DNA of 64,000 bases from Aureobasidium sp. EXF-3400 (taxonomy: Eukaryota > Ascomycota > Dothideomycetes > Dothideales > Saccotheciaceae): NCBI GenBank assembly GCA_024195585.1, contig SWBL01000009.1, positions 288,202-352,201 on the forward strand, given 5' to 3'. Below are positions 12,463 to 24,047 of the stretch, piece after piece. Below the pieces are notes generated by a model that was not told the DNA's origin, did no database searches, and saw only the letters and a list, made by a program, of their open reading frames with translations. Position numbers and translations under genes: made by a program. Each line of letters begins with the position of its first letter. Positions within the stretch are counted from its first letter, which is position 1.

Positions 12463-13428
12463 ATGGTAAGGAGCATGGGAGTGGATATGTTTTGCGGAAG
12501 GCGAACGAGTGCTAAGACTTCTTGGTGGAGGTGCACGCCGACGCGTCCAACTTTGTCTCCAATATGAGCAAGCAAGAAGCGTATACTCAAGTACTGGAGT
12601 CAGCGAGAGGGTTGTTTTATGACCAGAGAAACTGGGTAAGTTTTCCATTTTGTTTCCTTTGATTTTCCAATGTCAAAAGCATTTCGTATACACATCTCGC
12701 GAGAAGAAGCCCAACTACTTCCGGTTCTGATATTCCCACATCGCCTGCTCGAAGGCAGTGATTCTCATCAGACTTACTCGCGGGAATGGAAATTAGCAAT
12801 TGATAATATGCTAACATATCTACCTTAGGTCTGGTAAACATGACCCACCACCCTTCAACTACTCTTCTCCTCAAACTAACCCACTCAGCAACCTCTCCAA
12901 CGCCGCCTCTCTCATCTGGCACGCCCTCCACGCCCTACCATATCCCTCAAACAAAACGAACTGGGCTGGCTTCTATGTTATCGACCCTGCTTCTCCTTCA
13001 ACTCAACTTATCCTCGGACCCTTCCAAGGCAAAGTGGCTTGCCAAACCATCAGATTTGGCAGAGGTGTCTGCGGCACCGCTGTCACCACGAAGACTACCC
13101 AACTAGTAGCTGATGTGGAGAAATTCCCGGGCCACATTGCTTGTGATGCTGCCAGTGCTTCTGAAATCGTAGTGCCGATCTTGCAAGATGGAAAGGTGAG
13201 TTTCTTGCTTTTTGTCCCTTTCCCTCGATTATATAATCCAGCTTTCTGGATTGGGGAAGGGAAGAATTTGTAAAAGTGGTTTGAGGACGATGAAGCTGAT
13301 TACAATTGATTAACTAGGTTGTTGCTATCATCGATGTCGATTGTGCTGTCACAGACGGCTTTGACGAGGAAGACAAGAAGTACTTGGAAGAGCTTGCAGA
13401 AATCATCTCCGAATCCTGCGACTTTTGA
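12463..13428 (+). CDS. Free methionine-(R)-sulfoxide reductase (GAF domain)
   Basis: Five exons are needed: 12463-12465 (only the ATG), 12531-12635, 12829-12833 (five bases, GTCTG), 12889-13195 and 13318-13428. Introns are 65, 193, 55 and 122 nt with GT...AG ends and CTAA(C/G) branch sites. The 176-residue product starts MVHADASNF, the usual start of fungal fRMsr, and reads QRNWVCNLSNAASLIWHAL across the microexon, again the conserved family sequence. The GAF domain carries the three redox cysteines at 89, 99 and 123 (KVACQTIRFGRGVCGTAV, GHIACDAAS), matching the spacing in the yeast enzyme (91/101/125). It reduces free Met-R-sulfoxide, regenerated by thioredoxin, in the cytosol. Without the 5-nt exon the frame is lost. 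It sits beside catalase; both are oxidative-stress enzymes, though co-regulation is not shown. Confidence 0.9.
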
Positions 13429-14348
13429 AGGATCTAGCTTGTCTTTTGGAGCTGGAAACTGAGGTCAATGGTACGGTCATTGTTGTCAGACATGACTGTC
13501 TTGGCCTATCAATGCTAGAGGATGTTTGGACGAACTTGCCGACAGAGCTGGATTCGAACCGCGGGACTTTAATGTCCTGGAGGGTACTTTTTGGAAGAAC
13601 CAAATCGACTGGCGGATCGCTTGCAAGTTCGGTGTGTTGTAAAAGAGGATCACTGAAACCTCTTGAGATGGAATTATCTCAACATAGTCTATCTAACACA
13701 TCAAAATCGCCAAAACCCTTACACCCCTTACCAATTTTCAAGTCCAATTTTCCAATCCAGTTGATTTCAGGAAAGTCCAGAAAAGGCGAAGTTGTTGATC
13801 ACCCATCGAGTGTGGTGTTTCTCTCTTGGTTTCTATCCATGCTTCCATCTCCCGAACTTTGTCATCGCTCACTGCCCCTCAATTGGCAGCTTCACGCAAA
13901 CTCACGTGTACTACTCCAACTCACACGTGCAAAGCTACTCTCCTCAACTCCCGAATTTACTCCTGTCTTCCTCGCCTTCTCCCGAATCTCGAGTCGATCA
14001 CTTCAACGATGCGCAGCATGTTCTGCAGCCAAACATCAAGTCTTGGCGCAGACGGCTCGGCTTTGGACCAATCAAGGCGAATGATACTTCCTCGTGGCCA
14101 GCAAAACTACAGTTCGAGACCCCAGGGGAAACTTCAGAAGACCAACCAGATCGACCAAGGCGACATTGTCGCTATGCACAATGACTATTGTCCCGTCATG
14201 GAGCATACTATTGTAAAAGCCGCGGAGCTATCATTGTTTGCCTCTGCCGCCTCCGTAAAGGCATTGTGAGTGTATATAAAGCGTAGGTCTCTACTCGACG
14301 TCTTGGTAGGTCAATATCATATCTATTCATCATTAGTGTTTCGCAATC
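13429..14348. other. Intergenic region between fRMsr and the phytase-like gene
   Basis: Three overlapping plus-strand ORFs (13425-14269) lack domains and look non-coding. A B-box-like GGTTCGAATCC occurs on the minus strand at 13550-13560 but no cloverleaf can be built around it. The right end holds the TATA box listed separately. Confidence 0.5.
14273..14280 (+). promoter_or_regulatory. TATA box of the phytase-like gene
   Basis: TATATAAA lies 69 bp upstream of the ATG at 14349, a normal distance for a fungal core promoter with a short leader. Confidence 0.6.
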
Positions 14349-15962
14349 ATGTTGTTGCTTTCTCGTTTAACTGCTTTGACGGCCCTCGGTGGTCTCGTAA
14401 CCGCTGTTCCCTCTAAGAAGCCTTCAAAGTCTCCTAGCCCTCCAACTGGCGTGGTCAACACTACTACTTGTGGTGGCAACACTTATGTCTATCAGGAATT
14501 GGCTGGGTATGGCTTTGTGCCAAGCGATGCTAGAGACAGGTTTGGGGATACCCTGGGTGGATTCGGTTCTTCCATTGCCATTGACCAGAAGAATTGGAAG
14601 AAGGTGGGAAAAGATTCTTACAAAGGCACTTTGTGGGCGTTACCTGATAGAGGTTGGAACACTCAAGGTACTCTGAATTACCAAAACAGAGTCCACAAGT
14701 TCCAGATCAAGTTGTCTATCGCAGACAATGCAACAGTTGCTTCGCCATCTGCTCCTAATTTGGAACTTACATACCAGGACACAATCCGCTTCACGGACCC
14801 TGCCGGTACTCCTGTGACTGGTCTGGATGCAGATGCTACAGGCCCTTACCTCAGCTTCCCAGGTTTCCCCGACCTGCCAGCAGCAACATACACCGGCGAC
14901 GGCTTCGGCAACAACGGCACTGGCGGCCACCGCGTCTCCATAGACTCAGAAGGCTTAGTTCTCAACCCCGATGGTTCATTCTACGTTTCCGACGAATACG
15001 GCCCTTACATCTACCACTTCTCCTCTTCTGGAAAAATGCTATCTGCCATCCGACCTCCAAACGCATATATCCCCCTGCGCAACGGCACTGAGAGTTTCAG
15101 CGCTGATTCCCCTCCCGTCTACAACCCAAACGAGCAAATCACACCAGAAGATCCTACGCAAGGACGTGCAAACAACCAAGGACTAGAAGGCCTCACTGCC
15201 TCTCCCGATGGCAAACACCTCTACGCATTGATGCAATCAGCACTCAACCAAGAAGGCGGTCTCAAAAAGAAAACCCGACGCTACACTCGACTGCTCCAAT
15301 ACTCTTCCTCCGCCTTCTCTTCTGCCTCCGTTCCAGAAGCCGAATATGTGGTTCCTCTGCCTCTCTACAATACCGACAGTGTAGCAGCTCAATCAGAGAT
15401 CCATTTTCTCACTACCACCCAATTTTTCGTGTTAGCCCGCGACTCCAATGCCGGTCATGGAGCAGCTTCCTCAACAAGTCTGTACCGCCACATCGACATT
15501 TTCGATATCTCCAATGCTACAAATATTGCAGGTGGGACTTATGATGCTTTTAACGCATCTATTGCTTCGTCCAAGGGAGTTTTGGATGCGTCTGTGCAAC
15601 CAGCGATGTACTGCTCTTTCTTGGACTTCAACGTCAATTCTCAATTACAGAGATTTGGTTTGCATAATGGAGGTTCTCAGGATGCTACTTTGCTTAACGA
15701 AAAGTGGGAGAGTATTGCTACGGTACCGGTGAATGATGGTAAAGATGGAGAGTTTTTTGTTTTTTCACTCAGTGATAATGATTTCATTACTCAGAATGGT
15801 ATGTTTTTGCTATCCTTCTGGAGTTCTTAGCTCTATACTGACTGCGAAATAGGTTACATGGATGGCGGAAAGTATCCCTACAAAGATGCGTCGGGCTATA
15901 ACCTCGATAACCAGGCTTTGGTGTTTAAAGTACAGTTGCCTAAGGGTGTGAACCCATCATAG
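14349..15962 (+). CDS. Secreted esterase-like protein of the phytase-like family
   Basis: Two exons: 14349-15798 and 15853-15962, with a 54-nt intron (GTATGT...AAATAG) interrupting a Gly codon. The product is 519 residues with a signal peptide of about 19 residues (MLLLSRLTALTALGGLVTAV). After a Ser/Pro/Lys-rich linker comes a single large domain with FGDTLGGFGSSIAID, WALPDRGWNTQGT, YVSDEYGPYIYHFS and NNQGLEGLTASPDGKHLYAL, the pattern of the 'esterase-like activity of phytase' family (beta-propeller). Several NxT/S glycosylation sites fit an extracellular protein. The true substrate is unknown for most members; phytase activity should not be assumed. The C-terminal exon (YMDGGKYPYKDASGYNLDNQ) completes the last blade. 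Confidence 0.85.
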
Positions 15963-16456
15963 AGGACAAAATAGTTGTAGAACTATCGTATCACGCAAAA
16001 GAAATTCCGAGCGGTAGTGGGCAGATTGCTCCTGCCACTGGCAATTATTGAAAGTCCACAAAGCGATATTCTCTCGCGTTCCAAGTAACTTGGCCTCGAC
16101 TTACATTGTGTGCTACAAGATAAGATATGGAAATACACATAAACAACACGCTAGGCTTGGATTTGTGGTTGCTTTATCAACATGTGAACTTTTGATGTGA
16201 GCAAATAGTGGTACATTTGATTGTGTGCTTGTGTAAGAATGCAATGGTGATATCGATATCGAATATGACAGGGAAAACAATGGTAAAGAAGAAATGATAG
16301 TAACAAAACTAAACTAATCACAATTGCATACTAATTGCAAGAGTTGATATTTGGTATCTCTGAAAAACGAAAGAAACAATGAACGAGAAATGAAAAGCAC
16401 AAAATGAATGCCCAAAGCATACAATGCAAATAAGAGGAAAGCCCGATTCTCTTCCC
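15963..16456. other. Intergenic, convergent 3' ends
   Basis: These are the 3' flanks of the phytase-like gene and the oppositely oriented GPAT gene. The stretch is A/T-rich with no ORF or repeat of note. Confidence 0.5.
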
Positions 16457-18853
16457 TCAAACCTCCTTCTTATCCTCATCATCCTCAACGTCCTCATCAG
16501 CTTCCGCCATCTCCCACCCATCAACAACAGCAGAAGAAGCATCTTCACTCCTCCTCCTGCGTCCACGCTGCTTCATCGCATCCCTGATCTTCTCAGTAAC
16601 TTTTTCATAACCACCTTTTGAATCAATGGTAGTCATGGGTTTCATGGCCGTGAAACCTAAACCACCATCACTGCTAGTGCGGCTTCGGTTACGGCTGCGT
16701 GAACGATTGGGAGTATGCGGTCGTGAGGAGAAAAAGCCAAAGCCGCCGATGTTGCCAAAGGACTCGTTGCGAGGTAGGTGTGTGGTATCTTGACCACTGC
16801 CGCCGCCGATGCTGGCGCCTGCGGTGCCGGTGCGGCTGAAGTAGCTGGTAAGATCGGGAGAGGTCATGGCCATACGGTCGTACTCTGAGCTGCGGCGAGA
16901 ACGAGGGGTATGGGGTTCTGAGTATTGGGGTGAAAGTGGATGGTTGGGGTCGGAGATGATGCGATGATGGTCGAAATCGGGATACAGTTCTGGACCAAGC
17001 TCGTTGATCACTTCTGTTACTTGTTCAACTAGAGATGCGCGCTTGGCTCTAAGCTTGACCAAAGTGTTGCCAGATGATGGACCCAAGGAGAGGATCAGAG
17101 GACGCATCGACTTGACAATGTCCATGCCGACCTCTCCAAATCTGAGAGCGGCAAAGGTTATGGCTGGAAAAAGTATGTATCCGAACGCGAATACAGCCCA
17201 GAGTGGTACCCATTGCGGCACGCGACCTCCAATACGATTGTAATGAGTCCAGATGGCCAAGATAATGTTGTAGAAATTGTAAAGCAGAGGTGCAACGACC
17301 AAGGAGACAAGCAGCTTCCAAGTTGCCATAACATCACGACCTTGAATCTTGACTGTTGACGCTGCCAGAGCTTCACGGGACTTTTTGATCGAGTAAACTT
17401 TGCCTGTGATGAAGACAGGGGCGAAAAGAACTAGACCAGGAAGGACTGCGACAGCCAGAACCAGCAGCTTGCCGAGTCGGTAGAGTAGTGTGGCAATGAC
17501 TTTAATAATGGAGAACTTGGCGTAGCTGACTTGATGATCACGGATGTTGAGCATCATCAGCTCCTTGTTGTATGCTAGGATGGATTTCTTTAGGTTGACG
17601 ATGCGAGGATCATCCTTGTAAGTTGTGTATCCCTTGACGAGACGTCTGTTCAGTTCGACAATCATTGGTAGAGGAAGTTTCTTTCCCTTGGGGTTATACA
17701 AACGTCTCACTGCTTGGATGAGCTGGAAAGTGTTAGCGTGCGACTGACGTATCTGGGATCGCTGGTCAAGCATACCATGAGGGTGTCATAGTCGGGGCTT
17801 GTGACGGTGACGGAGACGAGTGCTTGATAGACGACCTCCAAGACTTGACCAACGGCTTCACGCTTTTGGCCGTTCTTGTACATTTCGACCAGTTCGTTCG
17901 GGATCTCGACAGGCGAGCCGAATTCAACGACAGCTCTCGAGCGGAACTTATGGGCGTGGAAGTAATTCATACCGCAAGGAACTATCTTGACGCCACAATT
18001 GGGGTCTTCTGCAAGCGCACCGAGAGCCATGATAGCAACACCAGCTAGGAATTGTTAGTCGAGTCATACATCGGTCAAGATGTGACATACCTTTTAAGGG
18101 AAGTAGCTCAGTTCTGTCGTGGCTACCTCCTTCGGGGAAAATACCAATGCAGCCACCCTCGTGCAACTTCTTGAAGACGGACGAGTAGACTTCGCCCTGA
18201 TCAACATGAGGAGCAACCTCGAACTTTGTGCCTTTGAAACCTTCGGTCAAGGTGGCATCGGTCTTTTCGTCCTTGACGTCCTGACCGGTCAATTGACGCA
18301 TGGCAACATTTCCGCTGAAGGGCTTCTTGAGACGAATCTCGTTGGGCCCCAGGATCTCCTTGATCTCGGTATTTGCAAACTTGTTGTCGAAGCTTGGCAA
18401 GGCAAGCACTCCTCCCACCATATAGATCTTCTTGTCTTCAAAATTTGTGTCCACGCCTTTAATCAAGGTTGGGTCATCCTTGGGTTCGGGCAGGTATATC
18501 TTTCCTTCGGCAGGCTTCTTCATGTCCAAGGCACGGCTAACAGGCACAGAGCCAACCATCCTAGCACCCCAACCAATAAACTGCCTCTTCATAGATTTTT
18601 CAGCGATCAGGAACGAGACGCGGCGGTAGGCTTCTGTGCGCAGGACACGCATGAGGATTAGGGGGTCGACGAATTGATTGGCGTGAGGTGCGGCGACGAT
18701 GATGATGGGGCCATTGCGAGGGACCTTCCAGGAACTGCGAGGGTGGACTTCGCGGAAGAAAAGGTCGACGAGGACCGAAAAGGTCCACAACCAAGCATCG
18801 TAGATGAAGTTCGGCCAGAAAGTGGACTTGGTCTTGGGGTTTGATTGAGGCAT
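16457..18853 (-). CDS. Glycerol-3-phosphate / DHAP acyltransferase (Sct1/Gpt2 type)
   Basis: Three exons: 18091-18853, 17776-18044 and 16457-17722 (introns 46 and 53 nt), giving 765 residues. This is the first step of glycerolipid synthesis: acyl-CoA plus glycerol-3-phosphate or dihydroxyacetone phosphate to the lyso-lipid, in the ER and lipid-droplet membrane. Acyltransferase block I is HANQFVD (HX4D, about residue 57). Block III is FPEGGSHDRTELLPLK, with the first exon junction just after the final Lys. Hydrophobic segments flank the domain (WLWTFSVLVDLFF near the start, and three or four spans at about 450-570 such as VLAVAVLPGLVLFAPVFI). The C-terminal 170 residues are Ser/Arg-rich and acidic at the end, typical of the regulated tail of yeast Gpt2/Sct1, and would carry phosphosites. 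Confidence 0.92.
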
Positions 18854-19570
18854 GTTTCGTGGTCGGGGTCCGATCGAGTGAGGTATGGTGTGACGGTTTG
18901 GTGGAACGACGAGGTAGATATAAGAGCCTTTCTTGTCCCGTAGCTTGGTTATGCTGTATCGCTCGGCGAATGTGAAGTCGGTCGAGATTGGGCGTGGAAA
19001 GATGCAGGCATGCGGCGTGTGGCTGGAGGAGGAGAACCTCGCCGTGATGTGTTGGGTGAGGGGAAGCTATCCGACTATCGGTCCAGAGGGAAGGACCTTC
19101 CAAGATGCGTGGTTTTTGGAGTTCGTAATCCCAACGTAGATTGCATACAGAATATGCTGGTGGGACTTCAACAAGGGGAATCTTTTGGAGACCTGATTTG
19201 GCGGGGCAGGTCATTTCCCGGGGAAAGCTGACTCGGGCGTCATCCCGCCGCGCTTCCGGAAAGCATCATCATGGTCAGCAATCACATGTTACACAAGAGC
19301 TGGTATTCGCAGGTACACATAAACAAATTAAAAGGCACTGCCTGCTTGGAGAAACTACAAAAGGGACGCTATATCTATACACAAAGAGAAGATAGACTCC
19401 TGCCTCAAGCAGAACCACCTCCACTAACACCGAGCTTTACTTATTCCGTCTTGCAAAGACCAACTCCTAGCTTTCAACCCCGAAGCTTGCGAGACATGTC
19501 AACCTGTGGATTATGCAGCAGATTGCCGGCCGTCCATACACTGTTGAACAACCCAGTCGCTATAGCTCAT
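18854..19570. other. Intergenic region between VCX1-like and GPAT genes
   Basis: This is the GPAT promoter and the 3' flank of the exchanger gene. Overlapping ORFs on the plus strand (18933-19933) run into the antisense of real genes and are not credible. No repeats were seen. Confidence 0.5.
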
Positions 19571-21128
19571 TTAGAAAAGCTTAGGGGGGTTGGAGATCGG
19601 GTCGCCGGCATCGTCAGGGTAGACCCACATAGCCAAGGCGATGATAATATAGGTACCAATGCACATGGCGCCTTCCAAGTAGTTGCTCTTGCCGTCGGCA
19701 ATCAGGTAGTTAACCACGAGAACACTGACGAAGAAGACAACAGTCTCGAACATCTGGAAGTGGAGAGTCATGGGCTGTCCCATAGCCCATCCAAGAAGGA
19801 CGAGGGAGGGAGTAACGAAGAGAGCAATCTGGAGAGAAGATCCAATAGCGACACCAATCGCGAGGTCCATCTTGTTCTTGTATGCGACAACACATGCAGT
19901 AACGTGTTCTGCTGCGTTTCCGACAATGGGTAGAAGGATCAGACCAATGAAGGTTTTCGAGATATGCGCCTCTTCAACGATAGCATCAATCGAGTCAACC
20001 AGGTATTCGGCACAGACAGCGACAAGCAGAGTGATGAGGACAAGTGCGACGGCGGCAGGGATGGGCTTTAGGACCTCAGGCTCCTTGTCCTCCTCTCCGT
20101 CTTGCTGCTCCTCGTCGAACAAGTTGGCGTGAGTCTTGAGCTGGAAGAAGAGGTAGAGACAGTAGAGAATGAGCATGATAATGGCGGTTCCGTGAGAAAG
20201 GATGAGGATGTTGTCATCAGTGCGCTCCTTGGAGTTGGCCAGGGCAGCGTAAAGTGTGGCAGGAATGATCAGGGAGGCCGAGGCGACAGCCATAAGGGAG
20301 GACATGGTCGAAGCGACGGTCGAGTTGAAGGTCTGCTCCTGGTGCTTCCAGCCACCGCAGAGGAAACAGCAGCCCAAAACGAGGAGGATGTTGGAGAGAA
20401 TACTGCCGAGCATGCTGGCCTGGACGATGCGAATCTCGCCCTTCTGCAGAGCGACGATCGAGACCTGGACATTCATTGATTAGCTTGGGGTTGTGAAAGG
20501 CGCATACTAGATATCATGCATACAATCAATTCGACAGCGTTTCCGAAGGTAGCGTTCATGAGACCACCGATTGTCTGACCCAGCTTCACACTGAGCTCTT
20601 CGGTAGCGAAACTCAACAGAGCAGCGAGAGGGACAATAGCCAGGAAGTTGACGACAAAGACAGCGGTGGGGTTCATGCCCAGAGCTCCGAGAGCAATACC
20701 AACAGGGACGAAGACGAGCAGGACGTTGACATAGTTGCTGGCAAGGACAGCCCAGGTGATGTAAAGGAAGCTCATGGGATAGCTGACCCAAGCTCTATCG
20801 TCTTCGCGGTATGATGCCACGCGCGTGCGCAAGCTCTTCATGTTGCCCATTCGCGATGTGCTCTCGTTGACCAGAGGAGTGTTCTCGTCGGCGTCGCCAT
20901 TGGCGCCATTGTTGCGATCCATCGAATTGCGTGAATCACTGGTTGAGTTTCGTCCAGCGCGTCCAAACTTGGACTTGACTTTGTCTTTATACCAGATGCT
21001 GTCAGCGATGCGCCAAGTGGGGGCCGAGTGTGTCGGAAGCGGAGCGAGGCAAGGTGGATTGCGGGTTCCTCTGTGCTAGGACAGGTATATGGGCAGTGGG
21101 TAGGAGCGGATGGATATCACTCACTCAT
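19571..21128 (-). CDS. Vacuolar Ca2+/H+ exchanger (CaCA family, Vcx1-like)
   Basis: The certain part is two exons, 20524-20922 and 19571-20464, split by a 59-nt intron after NAVELI. It has about 11 membrane spans and the two signature repeats: GNAVELIVSIVALQKGEI with MLGSILSNILLVLG, and GNAAEHVTACVVAYKNKMDL with VAIGSSLQIALF. An acidic loop (EEQQDGEEDKEPE) separates the halves. It exchanges cytosolic Ca2+ for vacuolar protons. The frame upstream of the Met at 20922 still reads as protein (KDKVKSKFGRAGRNSTSDSR) but has no ATG, so an upstream exon is likely. A fitting model is an 8-nt exon, 21121-21128 (ATGAGTGA), spliced over 122 nt to 20998, giving 458 residues. If that is wrong, translation from 20922 gives 430 residues. 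Confidence 0.88.
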
Positions 21129-22267
21129 GTCTTACAGAGGGGGAAGGAGAAAAAAGGCAGTGGAGGTATTAGCTGAATAAGAAGGTCACCGGACTTGTGA
21201 GGTCAAGGATAACTCTATTCTATCGACGCGAGCTGTGGTGACTGCTGAATGGTGAAAAGAACCCGTTGCCGAATCAATGAAACCCGCTGGCACTGTTCAA
21301 GCCAAGAGGAATGGGACCGTGGTGGAGGCGCAGCACAGGACACTTGCAGCAAAGAATTGGGACGAGGGATATGGTGCGAGATGAAGAGCGGCGCAGGAGT
21401 GACAAGAGAACCAAGAGAAAAGGGTGTTGCACGAGGGTTTTGGCTGAGCTTCCCGCCGAACGACTTCTTGGTTTGTGGTTTTTTGGAAGGGAGCTTTGGA
21501 CTAGAAATGAAGTCATTGAGGCTGTGCAACTGGTGTATCTAACCCTAATTTTGCTTAGAGCGCATTTGTTATCCCCAGCTTTATAACCGTCCGCTGATAT
21601 CTTCGTTGAACACGAGATCCCAATTGATACTCGTGTTTCCAAAGTAAAGGAGAATACTGGAGGAGAGAACGAGCGCGAATTTGAAGTGGGTGGTGGTGCT
21701 CATGGACGAGTTGACGTCTGGGGTAAGAAGTACCGAGCCATCCCGTGGTAGCACCACCTCTGCTCGGGCTGCAACAATTGAGATCCCGGTCACACAACCG
21801 TCAGCCGTGCGAGGTATTAAAGAGACAGGTCAACAACAGCCGAAGATTGATTATGCAGATGTATGCGAGGCATATGGCCTCTTGTAAGCTACCACATGTT
21901 CTGGTGCGCTATCAACACGTACAATCTGTGAATGAATCGAGATATCTAGAATGTATTGCATTGAATTGAGAAATTAGAATCATGACATTCGCAGCAAAAA
22001 TCCACTGGTTGTGCCGGTACCATAACCAGAAAACGTAATCATCATCAAAAGAAAAGACAAACCCCAAATCATAATAGACTGCACCATCCCTGAAAGCCCA
22101 CAGATAAAACAAAAAAAGGACATGACTCCTCGGTGTATACCATCCCATCCCATCCCAACCCATCGTTTCCCGTTAATGCTCCTTCGCATGTAGCTCCTGG
22201 TCCTCTGGAATACGCCGTCGACGCCATCGCAAAAACGCAGTCAGAAGAATGTACTGTACTGTATCAT
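21129..22267. other. Intergenic region upstream of VCX1-like gene
   Basis: This is the promoter of the exchanger gene and 3' flank of the next minus-strand gene. Overlapping small ORFs on both strands (21215-21969) have no domains. A single TAACCCTAA at 21540-21548 is not a telomeric array. Confidence 0.5.
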
Positions 22268-24047
22268 CTAATGGCCTTCGATAGCGTATCCCTCGTCTCT
22301 CACAATGCCTATCCTTCTCGTACCTGCATCGTGGATGATCTCGTAGAGACGGCTCTTCTGCGCTTCTCTTGTAGCGCGCAGACTGAGGTAAGTGCCTTCC
22401 AAGCCCTTGATCTGCTCATCGACAGTCAGGGTGCTAGTGCCATTAGATCGCACGAGGGGAGAGATCAGCTTCTTGCGTAGGATTTCGAGGTTGCTCCTGA
22501 GTTGGAGCAGACGTCCGTTGTGGTCGACCAAGACATGCTTGTTCTGGATGGTACGCTCACGAAGAGATGAGAGAAGTTGCTTGTTCTTCTCAAATTTCTT
22601 CAGTCGTGAGGCATTGACTCCAATGACACGAGCCCACAACGAGGCCAACGCTTCATTCTCCTCTCGCTCCTGAGCATCGGTCTCGCGGATGACAACGCGC
22701 TGTAGATTGAGGAATTGACGATCGATAGCCTCAAAGTGGGCGAACAGGCTCATACTGGCGGTCAATTCGTTGTTAATGCTCTCCTCGAGTACGCCGAGGA
22801 AGTCAGTAAAGGTGCGTTGGAGGGTGGCGCGTGTGACTTGTGGTGCGGTACGGCCAAAGAGTTCAGCAACAATCTTGCCGACAGCAGTCTGCTCTCCTGT
22901 CCGGTGGTCCTCAAGCAGACCAACTCGCGACAATAGAGAGTGCAAATTCGAAAAGGCCAGCGACATATGTGATGCTGGTAAGGTGTTGAGTTTGGTGAGC
23001 TCTCTCTGTGCCCACTCCATGACGATGAGAATGCTGTCGATGTCGCCGTCGACTCCTGCGAAGAAGCGGGTCAACTCGTGGGCGAGGTTCTTGAGGCTGT
23101 CTGAGAGCTCGTCGAGTTCGCGCACGATAATGGGACCTGAGGTCATGTTGGTTGAGCGGACGCTCTCACCCAAGTCCCAAACGGCAACACCGGTCTCGCC
23201 GAGCTGAACAACCTGGCTGTGGCCGTTCTCACTGTAGTACATCAGAGGTTCAAAGGACTTGGCCAGGCCGGCCACTTTGACAAGATCAGGGGTAGGTCCA
23301 GTCACGGGTTCTGAAAACAAGGCGCGAGTCAGAGTCAGCACAAACAAAGCTGACATCAATGAGAGGAAGGTAGTGTATCGATTCTTGGTAAAGCGACCCC
23401 AAAGTTTGCGAGTATGGGCTATGACTGCTTCGATGGGTTCTGTGCGCTGTTGCACGTCTGCTCGAACGGAAAAACGGATATCTACCATCCTGGTCAGCCG
23501 TCATGATCAGTACAATCACACGACGATGCATACAGTTATCATGCTTGTCGGGCCATGATTGTTCTCCTTCCTTTTGCGATTGGGCTATTTGCCTTCTCCT
23601 GTCCTCATCTTGCTTCAGGACCGCGGCAACGGTAGGACTGTAACTAGGTTCTGGGCTTCTGCCCTTTAGTGGACTGATAGGAAGAGGAATGCCTGCTGCG
23701 ACCAGGATGTCTTCATCGTCGTCATCATATGGTGTCAACCCCTTTCTGTACTCCTCGGGACTGCATTCCCTGCTTCCGTACGGCGACATGAGACCGGTCT
23801 GTTGGAGGTGATGCTTGAACCAACCACTTCCTGCTTTGCGCCAGGCTGGCGGCGACCAACCTCCGTCGATGTCGGGCTGCGTTGCTGCCTCGGAGTAGTC
23901 TGAAGCAGTTGGGCTCATGAACTGGATGCGCGCATGCGAATCAGGTCGCAAGAATTCAGAGGAGTTTGCGCGGAACTCAAAATCTTCCATAGACGCGTCG
24001 ACCGAAGGGTGCGATTCGTAGATGGCGCGAGTAATCGTCGTGCTCAT
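22268..24047 (-). CDS. Single-pass membrane protein with long coiled-coil C-terminus, function unknown
   Basis: Two exons: 23534-24047 and 22268-23481. The intron (52 nt, GTATGC...GATGGTAG) is placed so that KHDN joins IRFSVRADV in frame; the nearer CAG acceptor would create a stop. The product is 575 residues, starting MSTTITRAIYESH. The first 190 residues are polar, Pro/Ser-rich and acidic (TPYDDDDEDILVA). Then comes a basic stretch and one hydrophobic span, TTFLSLMSALFVLTLTRALF, at about residue 210. The rest is a helical region with heptad-like Leu spacing (SLKNLAHELTRFF, LKKFEKNKQLLSSLRER). I do not recognise the family. The layout suggests a membrane-anchored coiled-coil protein, perhaps of the nuclear envelope or ER, but that is inference. 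Confidence 0.75.

Noticed and set aside
13550..13560. Minus-strand B-box GGTTCGAATCC as a tRNA
   Set aside because: Flanking bases do not pair as a T stem, no A box lies upstream at the right distance, and no acceptor stem forms.
13425..14269. Three overlapping plus-strand ORFs
   Set aside because: No domains; they lie between the fRMsr stop and the TATA box of the next gene and have no conserved pattern.
21540..21548. Telomere-like TAACCCTAA
   Set aside because: Single copy inside a gene-rich region, not an array.
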